A DNA stretch of 64,000 bases from Beroe forskalii (taxonomy: Eukaryota; Ctenophora; Nuda; Beroida; Beroidae), in NCBI GenBank assembly GCA_011033025.1, contig WFMF01000181.1, positions 248,001 to 312,000 on the forward strand, written 5' to 3'. The notes beneath the pieces were generated by a model. That model saw only the letters and a list, made by a program, of their open reading frames with translations, did not search any database and had not been told where the DNA came from. A program made the position numbers and the translations under genes. Shown piece by piece: positions 9,979-20,971 of the stretch (position 1 is its first letter; every line of letters starts with the position of its first letter).

Positions 9979-12098
9979 GTCTGAATTGCCTCATCTTATA
10001 TGATCAGATTGTGGGTACCAATGTGCAACATGAATACCAACCCTGGGTAAGAGTAATTTATGTTCAATCATGGTGTAATGGCTATGAAATATAGTTACTT
10101 GTTTATGGTTTGTTTTATGAACATTTTTTATGAAAATGTTACTTGCTTTATCTAAAGGAATTATATTCTACTTGCTTCTCCTGAACTCAGGAGATACAGG
10201 TTCTACAACATACAAATGTGGATGTGTTAGGGTCTTCAAAACTAATAGTTAATAGAAAGCCAAGTTCTGTAATAAAAGAAGCATGTAGAATACCTGTTGA
10301 ATTTGATTTTTCATGGTTTGTACAAAGGTGTTACCAATGATAAAACACCAATAAAATTGCATAATTGACTTGAATTCAAAATGACTTTACACAGCAAGTT
10401 TTCGAGCTAACATTAGATCATAACTTGTAATCTTCAGAAAGATCATCCTAACATTAAGTCGTCATTTGTATTTTCTGTGGTTTTCAATTGTAAAGATTGA
10501 AGATGAATAAGAGTATTGGGTAATCTTTTCAACTAAATTTCAACTTAATTACTTTTCAACTAATTATCATTCCTGACTTTCACTTGATGGATTTCTCCCA
10601 TCCTTGCGCGCAACACTCGGAGGTTTGGAGGGAAAACGTTGTGTGCGCGGCGGAGGATAGGGTAACATCCTACAAGACTTTCACTTGTTGAGTTTTCTTA
10701 ATTGTAAAGGTATGACAGAAAACAATTGGAAATTGTGTAGGTTTAGCGCTTGCCGCGCCGCGCACTCCGTGCGCGTAACCAGGGTCCTGGTTAGGGCAAC
10801 ATAGTTGTTTGTACGCGCCGTGCGTTTCCCGTTACCACATGTTACGTGTCCCTGTTTGTTTGCGCGCGCGCGCGCACTTTTCTGAAGAGGCGCGCTCCGC
10901 GCGCGCAAAATAAGGCTCCATAACATGGAGTAAGTTTCCCGGCCCTGAGGAACCGCGCCGCGCGAGGCGAACACTGAAGGGTATCATATTTAATATTAGT
11001 GTTTAGCAAAGCTCTCATCTTCACAGCACTAGATGCGCTTTTGCCCTAACCAGGAATTTGCCCTAACCAGGGCCCTGGTTACGCGCACGGAGTGCGCGGC
11101 GCGGCAAGCGCTAAAAAGCGTTTCGCGACACCCCTGGTTAGGGGAAGATGCGCTTAATTATAATTTCCCGACTGACGTCAGACTTTAATGTCATAGTGCA
11201 TCGCCAGAGTGCCAGACGACCAGTTTGATGGGTTTCTCTCATCCCTAGCGCGCAACACTCGGAAGTTTGAATTTGGAGGGTCGTTGTGTGCGCGGCGGAG
11301 GGTAGGGGAACATCCTTCAAACGACCAGTCAACTTCTCGTATATTTGGTAATGATAATATACTGTGATAAATTCAATCAACCAATTGCATCACAACATGA
11401 ATAATAAGCACTATTGTTTAAATGTACCTAAAAACATTGATTTCTTTGATTATTCACAATTGAACAATTGCAATTCTTGGTAAAATTGTTAAAATTTTTC
11501 TCCATAATGATAAAGTTTATACTGCAGCAGCTATTTACAATCAAAACTTGTCGCTAATATATGCATACTTCTGATTCTCAAACTCGTACTCACAACGTAC
11601 GGCCTGTTCTCTTTGCGATCAAATTCAATAATATTAATAATTCTCAATGACTCGATGCAACAGTACCGATAACTGTGTGCCAAGTTCAATGTCTGATCGC
11701 TGGATTAGTAAGTCAGTTGTGGACACTTTTTTACACCACATTTTGCCGGACGCGCTCCTGCTGAAGGCGAAGGGGTCAGACAACGTCTGAAGAGGTACGA
11801 TCACAAACTTTAACTATGACATCAGACATGAACATAGTAACATTCTGAAACGGACCCTTCAATACAACCAAAGTGAGCTCCGACAATATCTCATTCACTG
11901 GTGCCATGGCGCAATTCATTCCGGAATACCAGGTTATTATTTTCTCAACACCATATGTACCACTCTCTCAGTTTCATATAATTTTCCTATGATGCCAGGT
12001 CCTCACAACACCATCGTCCACCTTTCTCTTTCTCCACTTTCCCCATTTACCCATCTCTGTCCCCTCTTCCATTTACCCCTCTGAGACCCCTCTTCCGA
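9979..12098. other. Repeat-rich spacer downstream of DRC3 tail copy A
   Basis: From about 10020 it matches 25175 onward and 28305 onward. It holds a 90-bp direct repeat pair (10588-10678 and 11222-11318, containing GCGCGCAACACTCGGA and GGTAGGG-AACATCC words) that brackets the foldback at 10742-11114. No gene is seen. Confidence 0.55.
10742..11114. mobile_element. GC-rich foldback element
   Basis: Arms 10742-10799 and 11057-11114 are near-perfect reverse complements (TTAGCGCTTGCCGCGCCGCG...TAACCAGGGTCCTGG). The loop contains alternating CG runs (10860-10877) that could form Z-DNA. Not present in duplication copy 2 at this place. Confidence 0.8.
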
Positions 12099-12808
12099 CT
12101 ATCTGTCCAGATTCTCGTACTGTTCCAGCTCATCCCGGATATTCTCCAGGAAGTGGTTAATCTCGGCGACCCTGTGTCGGTTCCTCTGCACCTCCCCCTC
12201 CTGAATCCGGGCGTTGTAGCTCTCCTTAGTGTTAGCTACCCTCGTGATTATCTCGTCCTCCTGGGATGGTGTCACGTGATTTTAAGAAGAGTGGCTGTTA
12301 TAGTGAGCAGAGGAACTCATTCACTACTTTGATAATCGCTAAAAGTAGTAGCACAACATTCAAAAACTACAATAATCGGAAAAATTATATATTTATTATT
12401 TTACAAGCCTCCATAGATGAAAGGAAAACAGTTCCTGCATCTTCGCAGGAGTAACCGGAGTAAACTCATAGTTAGACAGACAATAGTGGATAAATTTTAC
12501 CTTGTTATCAATCCTCTGGTTGTGCAGGTCATGGGATGTGTTCACAGCATTCGTTATCGTATCTTTGTCAACAAACAACTGGATGGATAAATTTAATTTA
12601 TGATTTGCTTGTGTCCATGTTTATTCTAAGATTTAAGTCCACTGAGAATAAAGAATTTTCATTTAGTCAGAACATTTAAGTGAGACAAACAAACCAGTCG
12701 CAAGTCCTCTGGGAGTTCCTCCTCTAGCTCGTTCTTCACGACTTTCTCCATGATAAGAAGAGCGGTTTCTGTGAGCTTATCGTGGTGCATCAACTCCAAC
12801 TCTCTGCA
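12099..12808 (-). pseudogene. DRC3: DRC3 3'-end fragment A (exons 9-11)
   Basis: Minus-strand blocks 12695-12808, 12501-12578 and 12099-12260 correspond exactly in length and splice sites to DRC3 exons 9 (114 bp), 10 (78 bp) and 11 (162 bp, with stop). Homology to the complete gene ends at 12922 inside intron 8, so exons 1-8 and the promoter are missing. Compared with the complete gene I count 13 synonymous and no amino-acid changes over 118 codons. It is structurally a truncated duplicate, yet the exons are not decayed; a chimeric transcript, gene conversion or recent origin could explain that. Confidence 0.8.
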
Positions 12809-12922
12809 CTGAAAAGATGGCATGTCTGGTGATAATGCCGATAAAGAAGATGAATGACAATAGAAATAGCTGACAGACACGGGACACATGAAGAGACAAG
12901 ACGTAGTGAAATAGATAAATGA

Positions 12923-14823
12923 TCATGATGTGCTACATATTTACTCGCGAAGATGACATAACAGTAACACTTACATTTACACACAAGAATTGAGACAGGG
13001 GCAAGTATGAAATTAGACCTTCTTCTAACCTCATTACGAGCTATTAAGCAAACACGCAATTATCACTTCATTAGATCAGAACTGGATGCGGAAGAGAGCT
13101 GCAGCACTTAATTCGATCGCATATTTGCATAAAGGAGGGTAGGAAGGAAAAGATATGTGACATGTCTATATCAAAGTTCAAAGATGATGATAGCGCCATT
13201 GATTATAACGTCAACGTATCTGCCTACTTTTAGTTTTAAACCACGCACCATGAAAACATGTTGAAATAGTTTCATTGTGTGTATCAATTACGAATAACGC
13301 AATTTCATTTCTTTGCTAAATCTGCAATCCACTCTATCGTAATTTTCGTAAAACTGAGAAAGATGTTTCAATTCAAGCTCTCTCTGCCATGTGTAAATGT
13401 AACCCACACGTTGTTTCAACATTAATTATATATTCTAATTAAATTTCAAAAGATTCCTGAAGCGACAATCAACCTGGATATGCGACGATTTTAATCTAGA
13501 ATTCGGATATTCTACGAAAATATCAAACGCGATTATTTTTCTTAAAGACGACGGATTTATTACATCACCAGAGTAAGCGACAATTTATTACATGAGGCGA
13601 CAAATTTGCTCAAGACTTGGACATAGTCCAGAAGGCGATTATTTTTGTTACATGCGACAAATTATGATAATCAAGTACTACTTAGGCGACAAAAAATACA
13701 TTGTAGGCGACAAAAACAAAACTAAATGGTCGCCTACTTAGAAAATTGTCGCAAATGATGTAATTGCTGGCGACAATTTTCAGAAGGAGGCGATAACTGA
13801 TTCCACTGAGGCGATATCAATGCTCTTCATGGCGATGTCGCATTCTGGGTGGGGGCTTATATTGATAACCATAGCAAATTTCTTAATATTAGTATGATTA
13901 AGATCCTAGGACCTAGATAGAAACCCCAAAATGAAACACCTCATAATTCTTATCTCTAAAACAAACGATGAAAATAAGAACTGTCCTAGCGAATTAAGCT
14001 TTTAATCAAGACTAAGTGAGCGGAAATCCGCGTGACAGTAACTGGTGGCCACAAACACTGTCACGATTAGCAGTCAAACCACTGCTCCAGTCTCCTATTT
14101 ACCTACGGCGTTACCATGGTAACATGATATTATTTATTACGCACACGGACAGTCATTACCTATAAGTATGGAGGAGCGGGCTCACACATGATGCGACAGT
14201 GAAATGGGGCAGCTGAGTCCCACTAGTCTCTGTAATCCAGGTATAATTAGCATTTTGAGATGTTAGTATGGTCCATGTAGAGTGGTGGAAGTAAATAAGG
14301 CACGTGTTATTGAAAACTGGCTTACTTCAAGTAAACACAGAGTGAATGGTGAGTTAGGAATTATAACATGAGATATATAATATACATCACAAACAGCACA
14401 TTCAATTTTGAAAATAGCGCTTCATTAATAAAGTTTGGAAAATAGTACATGAAACAAATGAAACAAACTCTACTCAATATCACCAATAAGTTTAATTCGA
14501 GGAGTTAATTAAAGTTAATAAAATTGACAACAGACAAATGAAATATAAGGGAAATAAAAACTAAAAACTTACTATTAAATATAGGTTCCTTGTTTTTGAT
14601 TTCCAACCGTTTATTCAGTTACCTAGTGCAGTGTCGCAGTGATAGCTAAGCACACAATGAAACGTTAAAATAGCAAAGCAATTCAAAGCAGCTTTCACTG
14701 TGATCATTCCCAGACTTTGTTCAGTAGTTCTGGGCCTACAGAGAACGGAGTTAAAATATCTGTTGTTCGTTTCATCTCTCATAAGTTCATCAATTCTACT
14801 TTTCATCACAAATTAACTTGTCT
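12923..14823. other. Spacer between the two segmental copies
   Basis: Not shared with the other copy. No convincing gene; the ORFs here are short and read like chance. It contains the GGCGACAA word cluster. Confidence 0.4.
13461..13850. repeat. Cluster of GCGACAA words in both orientations
   Basis: About a dozen (G)GCGACAA, GCGAT or TTGTCGC words occur within 390 bases, for example GGCGACAAAAAATAC, GGCGACAAAAACAAAAC, TGGTCGCC, AAATTGTCGCAAATG. Spacing is irregular, so it is not a simple tandem repeat. It could be a decayed minisatellite or a protein-binding cluster. Confidence 0.6.
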
Positions 14824-14847
14824 GAATGACACCATATCCTTTTCTCC

Positions 14848-15297
14848 CTATCCTTTTCCGTTGCTAATCTTCAGTTTCTGCTTCTCACTATAGTTCTTCC
14901 TGGCTCTCTCCCTCATTTTCCTTAATCTAACCTCCCTGTGTTCAGCCGTCTCAGCAGCTCTACGCTGATGGTCGGCAGCCTTCAAGCACGCCAAACGACG
15001 TTCCCGTGCTGCTTGGGTTTCTGACAGTCGCCTTTGACGAGCGTACACTCGACTCTTGTTTAGTCTCACTTCTCTTTGCTGAGGAGTTTCAAGTAGAAAG
15101 CGTTTTCTGGCGTAATCTCGCATCTTTTCCAGTTTTGCTTCTCGCTTTAGCTCCTCTTCAATTGTCCGTTTTACTGGTGGTTTTGGTGGGGGATTATTGT
15201 GACTCATTGATAAACAAGGCTGTACTATTTTCTCTTTTTTTGTCTTCGTTATTGTTGCACCAGTTTCTAAGTATCTCCCATAGATTTGAGGTTGCAA
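14848..15297 (-). CDS. STPR-repeat putative DNA-binding protein, copy 2
   Basis: Same organisation as the gene at 1371-1820: a basic N-terminal linker then four 23-residue STPR units. The first in-frame ATG is at 15207 (residue 31 of the open frame). The only clear differences are in the linker (PPKPP instead of SSRSP, and GAT for AET near the open N-terminus), while the repeats are the same. Conservation of the repeats between duplicates argues for function. As for copy 1, sequence-specific DNA binding is inferred from the STPR family. Confidence 0.65.
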   Translation of the reverse strand: MQPQIYGRYLETGATITKTKKEKIVQPCLSMSHNNPPPKPPVKRTIEEELKREAKLEKMRDYARKRFLLETPQQREVRLNKSRVYARQRRLSETQAARERRLACLKAADHQRRAAETAEHREVRLRKMRERARKNYSEKQKLKISNGKG

Positions 15298-17190
15298 ACA
15301 GCCAGCACCATTATTAACAGCTGTTAATAAGTAGTTATTATAAGCTTTATTTTAAGTTACTGGATGGTTAGACTACTTTAAAGTTTAAAGTTCTAAGTAC
15401 CTTAATTAATAGGGTTTTCAATTTTATGCCACTGCATTAAACTGTTAATAAAAGTAAGAGGGTGCTGTAAAATAGATTTTTAGACTTGTTTGCTAATACA
15501 AAGCTAAATATAAAAACGAAATATAAACTGAAAAAGGCCAAGTAAGATCAACTCACCATTATTTTGAACCACATTCTGGTGATGATAGATGACGGGTTCC
15601 AAGTAGAGCGACAATAAGTTCATGACCTAAAGAACCAGAAATTTGAAACCTTATGAAATTTGAAACCTTGAGATCACAAGACAAGATAAAGTATTCTCAA
15701 TAATCCGTAGCTTTACACACACCATTATCATCAGATAGTTTCAATTTTGAGTCCGTCAGTTAAAAAATGTTTTGCTCAAAATATTTGTGAGTTTTGGATC
15801 GCTCACATATTGCGTAACCATTTAGGGGGAGAGGTTGTCTTCAAATGATTACGTTCAGAAAACCGACAAAATGCAACATTTTCAGCAACCTTTCCTAAAT
15901 ATTTTCATCAAATTTTTACGAAATTGAAACAATCAGTAGTATTAAAGAATTTACACTGTCCATTTTCTTTATTGTCTACTCAAGAAGGCGAGGATAGGTT
16001 AGCCATGACTCTCCTCAAGAGGGGAGGTGGGCTTTGATAACGTTTGATTTCGAGGGGAGGGAGGAGGGCTGAAAATGGCCAAGTATTGATTACGAAATAT
16101 GTGAACAAATCAATGCATACCTAAATATCCCCTTCATGGAAATAAAGGGGGAGTGTCAAAGTCCATTTTGTCTGCGTCGGTCACTTGGTCTTTACTTCTT
16201 GATTTCCGGGCTGGTTTTCGGGACAAAAAGACAAAGTGGACAAGACGGGTATGACCACTTTGTCCGTTTTTGCTTTTAAAAGCAGACAACAAGGACGAAA
16301 TCAAATGAAATTTTCATGACTGTTTTTTCTAGTCTGTTTTTTAAATTGTCTTTGATTTCCAGACGACCAGACAAAACGGACAGTGAAACCTCCAATCCCT
16401 TAATAATTAGGGAAAAGTTCGTTTCTTTGGTAGTTTCAAATCATTGAATTGCCAATCAAATACTCAATTATAATACTTCAATACTATGGTTAAATTCTAG
16501 CTATGACAGTTTTTGAAACGTTCTTAATCAGTTTTTAATGTTTTCACTTATCTCTTATCAATGATAGTTATAATACGAATATTTACTTTATACTCTCCTG
16601 CTAAACGAATTTTTGATTTATACTCTCCTGCTAAACGTTTATTAAAACTTCTGTATCGAACAGTTTTCATTCACTTGAAGGTGCAGCTGTTTCACGAGTT
16701 CACAAGGACGTGTATAACCCTGTTAGCTAAATGTCAATCCTATTTGTTAAATGATAACAAAGTTTTGTGTTAACTTTCAGCCTTCACAACATAACTTGTA
16801 TTTAAAAGAAAACAAAGTGTGACAATCTATTGTGATAATAACACAATTAGCATCCTTTTCATTATCTAAATCAATAGGCATAGAAGATATGAGATATTTT
16901 CTTTGTACCGAAATTGCTAGAGTCTTGCACCATATTTTGCTAGACAACAGTCTCGACATAAAAATTTTTTATTTTTATTTTGTTCTTGATAAATTAACAG
17001 CAATGATTGCTAATCATGAAACAATAAGCATGATTATTACCTTACGAGATAAATTATACCTTATGAGATAGATTTGAATGAATGAATAATGGGTATAATT
17101 TTTACAGCACAATTACAATATATACGCTTAGAGCATGGCTTGGAATGTGCTAATATACGCTTAGAGCATGGCTGGGAATGCACTAATAGA
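15298..17190. other. Spacer upstream of the hairpin region, copy 2
   Basis: Homologous to 1821-4660 without the 2026-2908 insertion and with one copy of the 201-bp unit. No gene is seen. Confidence 0.45.
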
Positions 17191-18742
17191 AATTATTGCA
17201 CGAGGCGTAGCCGAGTGCAATAATTTGTATTGTCGCACAAGGAGCAGGCTGAGTGCGACAATACCAAATTATTGCACGAGGCGAAGCCGAGTGCAATAAT
17301 TTTATTAGCGTCATGACCATTTGCCATGCTCTTAGTGTATTAGCCAATGTGAGGAGTGCAATATTACTTATTATTTAACTCACAGCCCGTTCGCCGAGTT
17401 TGAAATCCAGATTACGGAGCGGCCTCGTACTTTTTTCGGATCGTTAAATAATAATGTTACTACACACGGATATCGGTGTGGATTTCCCATATTCCACTCG
17501 GCTTCGCCTCGAGGAATATTCACCAATCCACACCTCAATAGTGTGTAGTAAAATCATATTATTTAACTCACAGCCCGTTCGCCGAGTTTGAAATCCAGTT
17601 TACGGAGCGGAATTGGCACTTTTTTCGGATCGTTAAATAATAATGTTACTACACACGGATATCGGTGTGGATTTCCCATATTCCACTCGGCTTCGCCTCG
17701 AGGAATATTCACCAATCCACACCTCAATAGTGTGTAGTAACATCATATTATTCACCATGTGGTGGGGTTATTCCGGTTGAATAAAAACGTGTTATTTAGA
17801 GTTTTTTGTCGTATTACTCCACCTTTTTTAGTATTATTCACACTTTTACCATGTTATTCCACTCTTACACCGTGTTATTTGCCATTTTTATGATGTTATT
17901 CAACACTTTTGCCAAATTAGTGATACGACAGAACGTCCTTTTCTGCTGGGAGAGCTTACACACTGCTAATTTGCCTGATCAGTAGATAATTGCTCTCCAA
18001 CAAAAAAGTGATACAACGGAACGTCCTTTTCTGCTGTGAACTGTACAGAATGCTAAAAATCTCAGCCTTTTAAAGGCTCAAAGCTTTGTACGTTTGTACA
18101 CTTGGTGAATAATATCGTTACACAACTCATAAGTATGAAGTAACAGCTTGTTTTCAACTCGGGCTACGCCCTCGTTAAAAACAAATCATTATTCAACTCA
18201 GCCTTCGGCTTCGGTGAATAATAAGCGGTTACATGTCGAAGTGGTGACCGTATACCGCAACTTACATGGTCGAGGTGAGAGCCGAGACTGTGTAAGTTGG
18301 ATAATGGACGAGGCGTGCCGAGTCCATTATCAGGTATACGGTCACAGCTGAATCATGGAACCGGATTATACCGACCAGAAATAGCTGGGACCACCGACTA
18401 TTCTCCGACCAAACAACAGTATTTCTTCCCACTCGGGTCTGACGACCCTCGTCCAGTTCAACGCTTAAGTAGATATTTGAGTGCTCCTTTATAAAATCAA
18501 ATTTCAGTTTAAGCTTTTTTGCACTGTAATTCAATGAAGACCGTATAACCAAACTTACACGGTCGCTAAAACAAGCTTGGGAGGGGTATAATGCGATTTA
18601 TGCAACTCGCTTCGCTCGTGGCATAAATCATGTTACTTCACACTTATTCGTTGAGTAACTCTATATTATTGCACGCCTACAAGTACCCTCAAAATTGGCT
18701 AATAGAAATTATTGCACGAGGGGTAGCCGAGTGCAATAAATT
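17191..18742. repeat. Family of hairpins sharing a CGAGGCGAAGCCGAG-type core
   Basis: At least ten palindromes lie here: 17191-17225, 17227-17264, 17266-17302, 17489-17519, 17677-17708, 18149-18184, 18188-18222, 18259-18298, 18300-18331, 18595-18629 and 18706-18742. The loop side is always of the type CGAGG-C-G-x-x-GCCGAG, while the outer stems are unrelated (for example AATTATTGCA, GTATTGTCGCAC, ATATTCC, ATTATTCA, AACTTACA, GGATAATGGA, GATTTATGC). 18259-18331 is further enclosed by a stem GTGACCGTATACC (18244-18256) / GGTATACGGTCAC (18333-18345). Confidence 0.8.
17371..17746. repeat. Two tandem copies of a 188-bp unit
   Basis: 17371-17558 and 17559-17746, starting TTATTTAACTCACAGCCCG. Each unit contains an inverted pair TACTACACAC...GTGTGTAGTA enclosing a CGAGGCGAAGCCGAG hairpin. 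Confidence 0.9.
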
Positions 18743-18829
18743 TATTAGCGTCATGACCATTTAGCATGCTCTTAGTGTATTAGCCAATGTGAGGAGTGCA
18801 CATTGATAGCAGCCAGAATGTAAGGAATT

Positions 18830-20060
18830 TGTGACATTGGCTTATTTATACATCATTTTTTCAAAAAGGTTATAATGCCAATCTTTTCACATAAAAAGTT
18901 AGTTTGGACATCTGTGGTGACCAAAAAACTTTTTTGAACATGATATTACCTTATTTGTGGCAACTGTGAGGTTAAATATGAGGCTGATTTGAGCAAAAAA
19001 TACCTTATTTCACAGCTTTTGGCCATTTAATGCATCAAAGGAGTGTTTTAGTCCTCCAAAAGTATTTTTTTCTTGATCTGGAGGTCAAAATCCACCTTTT
19101 AGGTCAAAATTTAGGAATTTGTGACCTTGCGTTGTCGATTTGAGGCTAACACAAAATCCAATTTTTTGATAAAAACATGGGAAGGAAGACACTTATCCTC
19201 ACCTGAGATCTGCCAACAAATCCTAATGAGTACAATTTTGATTTGAGGTGATCTTAGACAGTTTCAGCTTCATTTTGGTATCAAGAATATGTCTTTACTT
19301 GCTTATGTTGCTGTTTTGAGGCTAAATTTTGTCGCGACATCTCAAAACCTGGATTTTACTGTTTTAGCCACTTCAAACATCAAAGAAGTGTTTGAGTCCT
19401 CCCAAAGTTATCAGTCTCAATCAAAGGTCAAAATATACTTCCTTGGTCAAATTTGGGAGTTTTTGACCTTGCGTTGCCCATTTGAGGCTAAAAAATGGCC
19501 TGAATTTTTGATAAAATCCCCGGGAGGAAGTCACTTAACCTCTCCTGAGAGCCACCAATCCATCCCATTGTGAAAAATTTGGGTTTGAGGTGATCCTAGA
19601 CAGTTTCAGCTTCATTTTGCCATCAAGAATCTGTTTTCATTGGCTTTTGTTGTTGTCTTGAGGCTAAAACTGTGTCGCGACATCTGAAAACCTGGATTTT
19701 ACAGTTTTTAGCCATTTTTAACCTCATGGAGGTGCTTCAGTCCTCTTAAAGAAATGTAATCTTAATCAAGAGGTCAGATTATACTTGGCCTTGGATAAAA
19801 GTTGGGAGTTTTTGACCTTTCGTTGTTCATTTGAGGCAAAAACAAGGCCAAATTTTAAGATGAAATTCCCGGGAGGACATCGCTTAACCTCACCTGAGAG
19901 CCACAAATTCATCCCATTGTGCAAAATTTTGGTTTGAGGGGATCCTTGACAGTTTCAGCTTCATCTTGGTAACAAAAATATGTTTTCATTGGCTTCTATT
20001 GTGGTCTTGAGGCTAAATTTGTGTCGCGACATCCGAAAACCCGGTTTTCGGAAAACGGGC
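18830..20060. repeat. Tandem repeat of about 345 bp
   Basis: The anchor GACAGTTTCAGCTTCAT starts at 19257, 19599 and 19948 (spacing 342 and 349), with a partial diverged unit before. Each unit holds TTTGAGGCTAAA, TGTCGCGACATC, GGTCAAAAT and CCTGAGAGCCACCAAT-like words. Open frames cross it only by chance. Confidence 0.8.
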
Positions 20061-20971
20061 CTAAGATTAACCCCTGAGGGACACCAAAAAAGCAAAAAGA
20101 GGTAGGACCAGTTTAATGCCACCAACTTGTAGCCACCATGGGTACTACAAGTTGGTAAGACAACTTCAGGTCAGGCCCTCTCCTCTGGGAATAATAGGTC
20201 GTCGCCTTTGTACCGCCTCTTTGACCAGACCACGGAAAAAGTAAAGCAGGTAGCCAGGATCTATCCATGTCAACTTGTAGCAGCCATGGGTACTACAGTT
20301 TGGTGTAGGATTGGTTTCTCTTCTGTGTTGGATATTGAGGTTAAGAAGGCCGGTCTACTGGCATTACACCGCCTTCGATAACCTCAACCGGGCCACGAAG
20401 GACTTGACCTTTCCAGTGAAGACTCTTCTTATGTAAGAGGGTCTTCTCGAATTTTGAGATAGGTCCCAAGGCTGTATCTCTTTTAGTTTTTGAGTTATGA
20501 GCTCTTTTGTGAGGGAAAATCGAGTCGCATGTCACAAATCGAAAGCGACTTTTTAAATGGTTTTAACCTCATAAAATCTCAACGCAAGGTCGGATTTTGA
20601 TAATTTTTGTTGCAAATGATAGATATCAATGAGTTCTTTCATATAAGACTGTTTCCAACCATCTGGGATGCCTTTTTCACTGCACAGAAGCCTTTAAATG
20701 TCAAAAATGACCAACTTGCATTCTGGCTGCTATCGATGTGCACTATTATACACTTAGAGCATGGCTGGGAATGCGCTTATAGAAATTATTGCACGTATTG
20801 TTAACGTATTGTATGATGACGTCATATTGAGATTTTGTGGGGGACGAAAATTTGGAGATTTTTTTCGAAAAATAGCCAAATTTCGTACCTTATGAATATG
20901 TATCATAGGATATCAGAGTCATCTTGCATTATGATTTACATAACACTATCACTCTACCACAGGGTATAAGC
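20061..20971. other. Unassigned sequence before GGH copy 2
   Basis: 20061-20737 belongs to the insertion. It has a repeated CAACTTGTAG-(C)CAGCCATGGGTACTAC word (20127 and 20271) and a minus ORF of 64 codons at 20341-20535 that I do not recognise and do not call as a gene. From 20738 it is homologous to 4829-5066. Confidence 0.4.

Larger units (their letters stand above)
1347..12922 (+). repeat. Segmental duplication, copy 1 (STPR - GGH - DRC3 tail)
   Basis: Base 1347 onward matches 14824 onward (both start GAATGACACCATATCC), and the last shared bases are near 12922 and 31163 (AGATAAATGA). Order and strand of the three genes are the same, so the copies are in direct orientation. Here DRC3 is truncated inside what is intron 8 in the complete gene, so this copy is best read as the derived, partial one. 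Private insertions lie at 2026-2908, about 5761-7468 and 8985-9978. Confidence 0.85.
17367..20737. mobile_element. 3.4-kb insertion in copy 2 made of repeats
   Basis: In copy 1 the flanks are continuous (GAGGAGTGCACTATTATACG near 4821-4840). The insertion contains the 188-bp tandem pair, TTATTC-rich sequence (17750-17920), a 70-bp direct repeat with GAACGTCCTTTTCTGCTG (17942 and 18020), the hairpin family and a tandem repeat of about 345 bp. No transposase is visible. It may be several insertions. Confidence 0.55.

Noticed and set aside
13461-13850. CRISPR-like array
   Set aside because: Repeats are only 7-8 bases, irregularly spaced and in both orientations, in an animal genome.
15006-15317. 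103-codon plus ORF opposite the STPR gene (also 1529-1840)
   Set aside because: Antisense shadow of the STPR repeats; hydrophobic character comes from reverse-complemented Arg/Glu codons.
17371-17746. LTR pair of a retrotransposon
   Set aside because: The two 188-bp units are directly adjacent with no internal region, primer site or protein.
19289-19573. 94-codon plus ORF
   Set aside because: Lies within the 345-bp tandem repeat; other units have stops in this frame.
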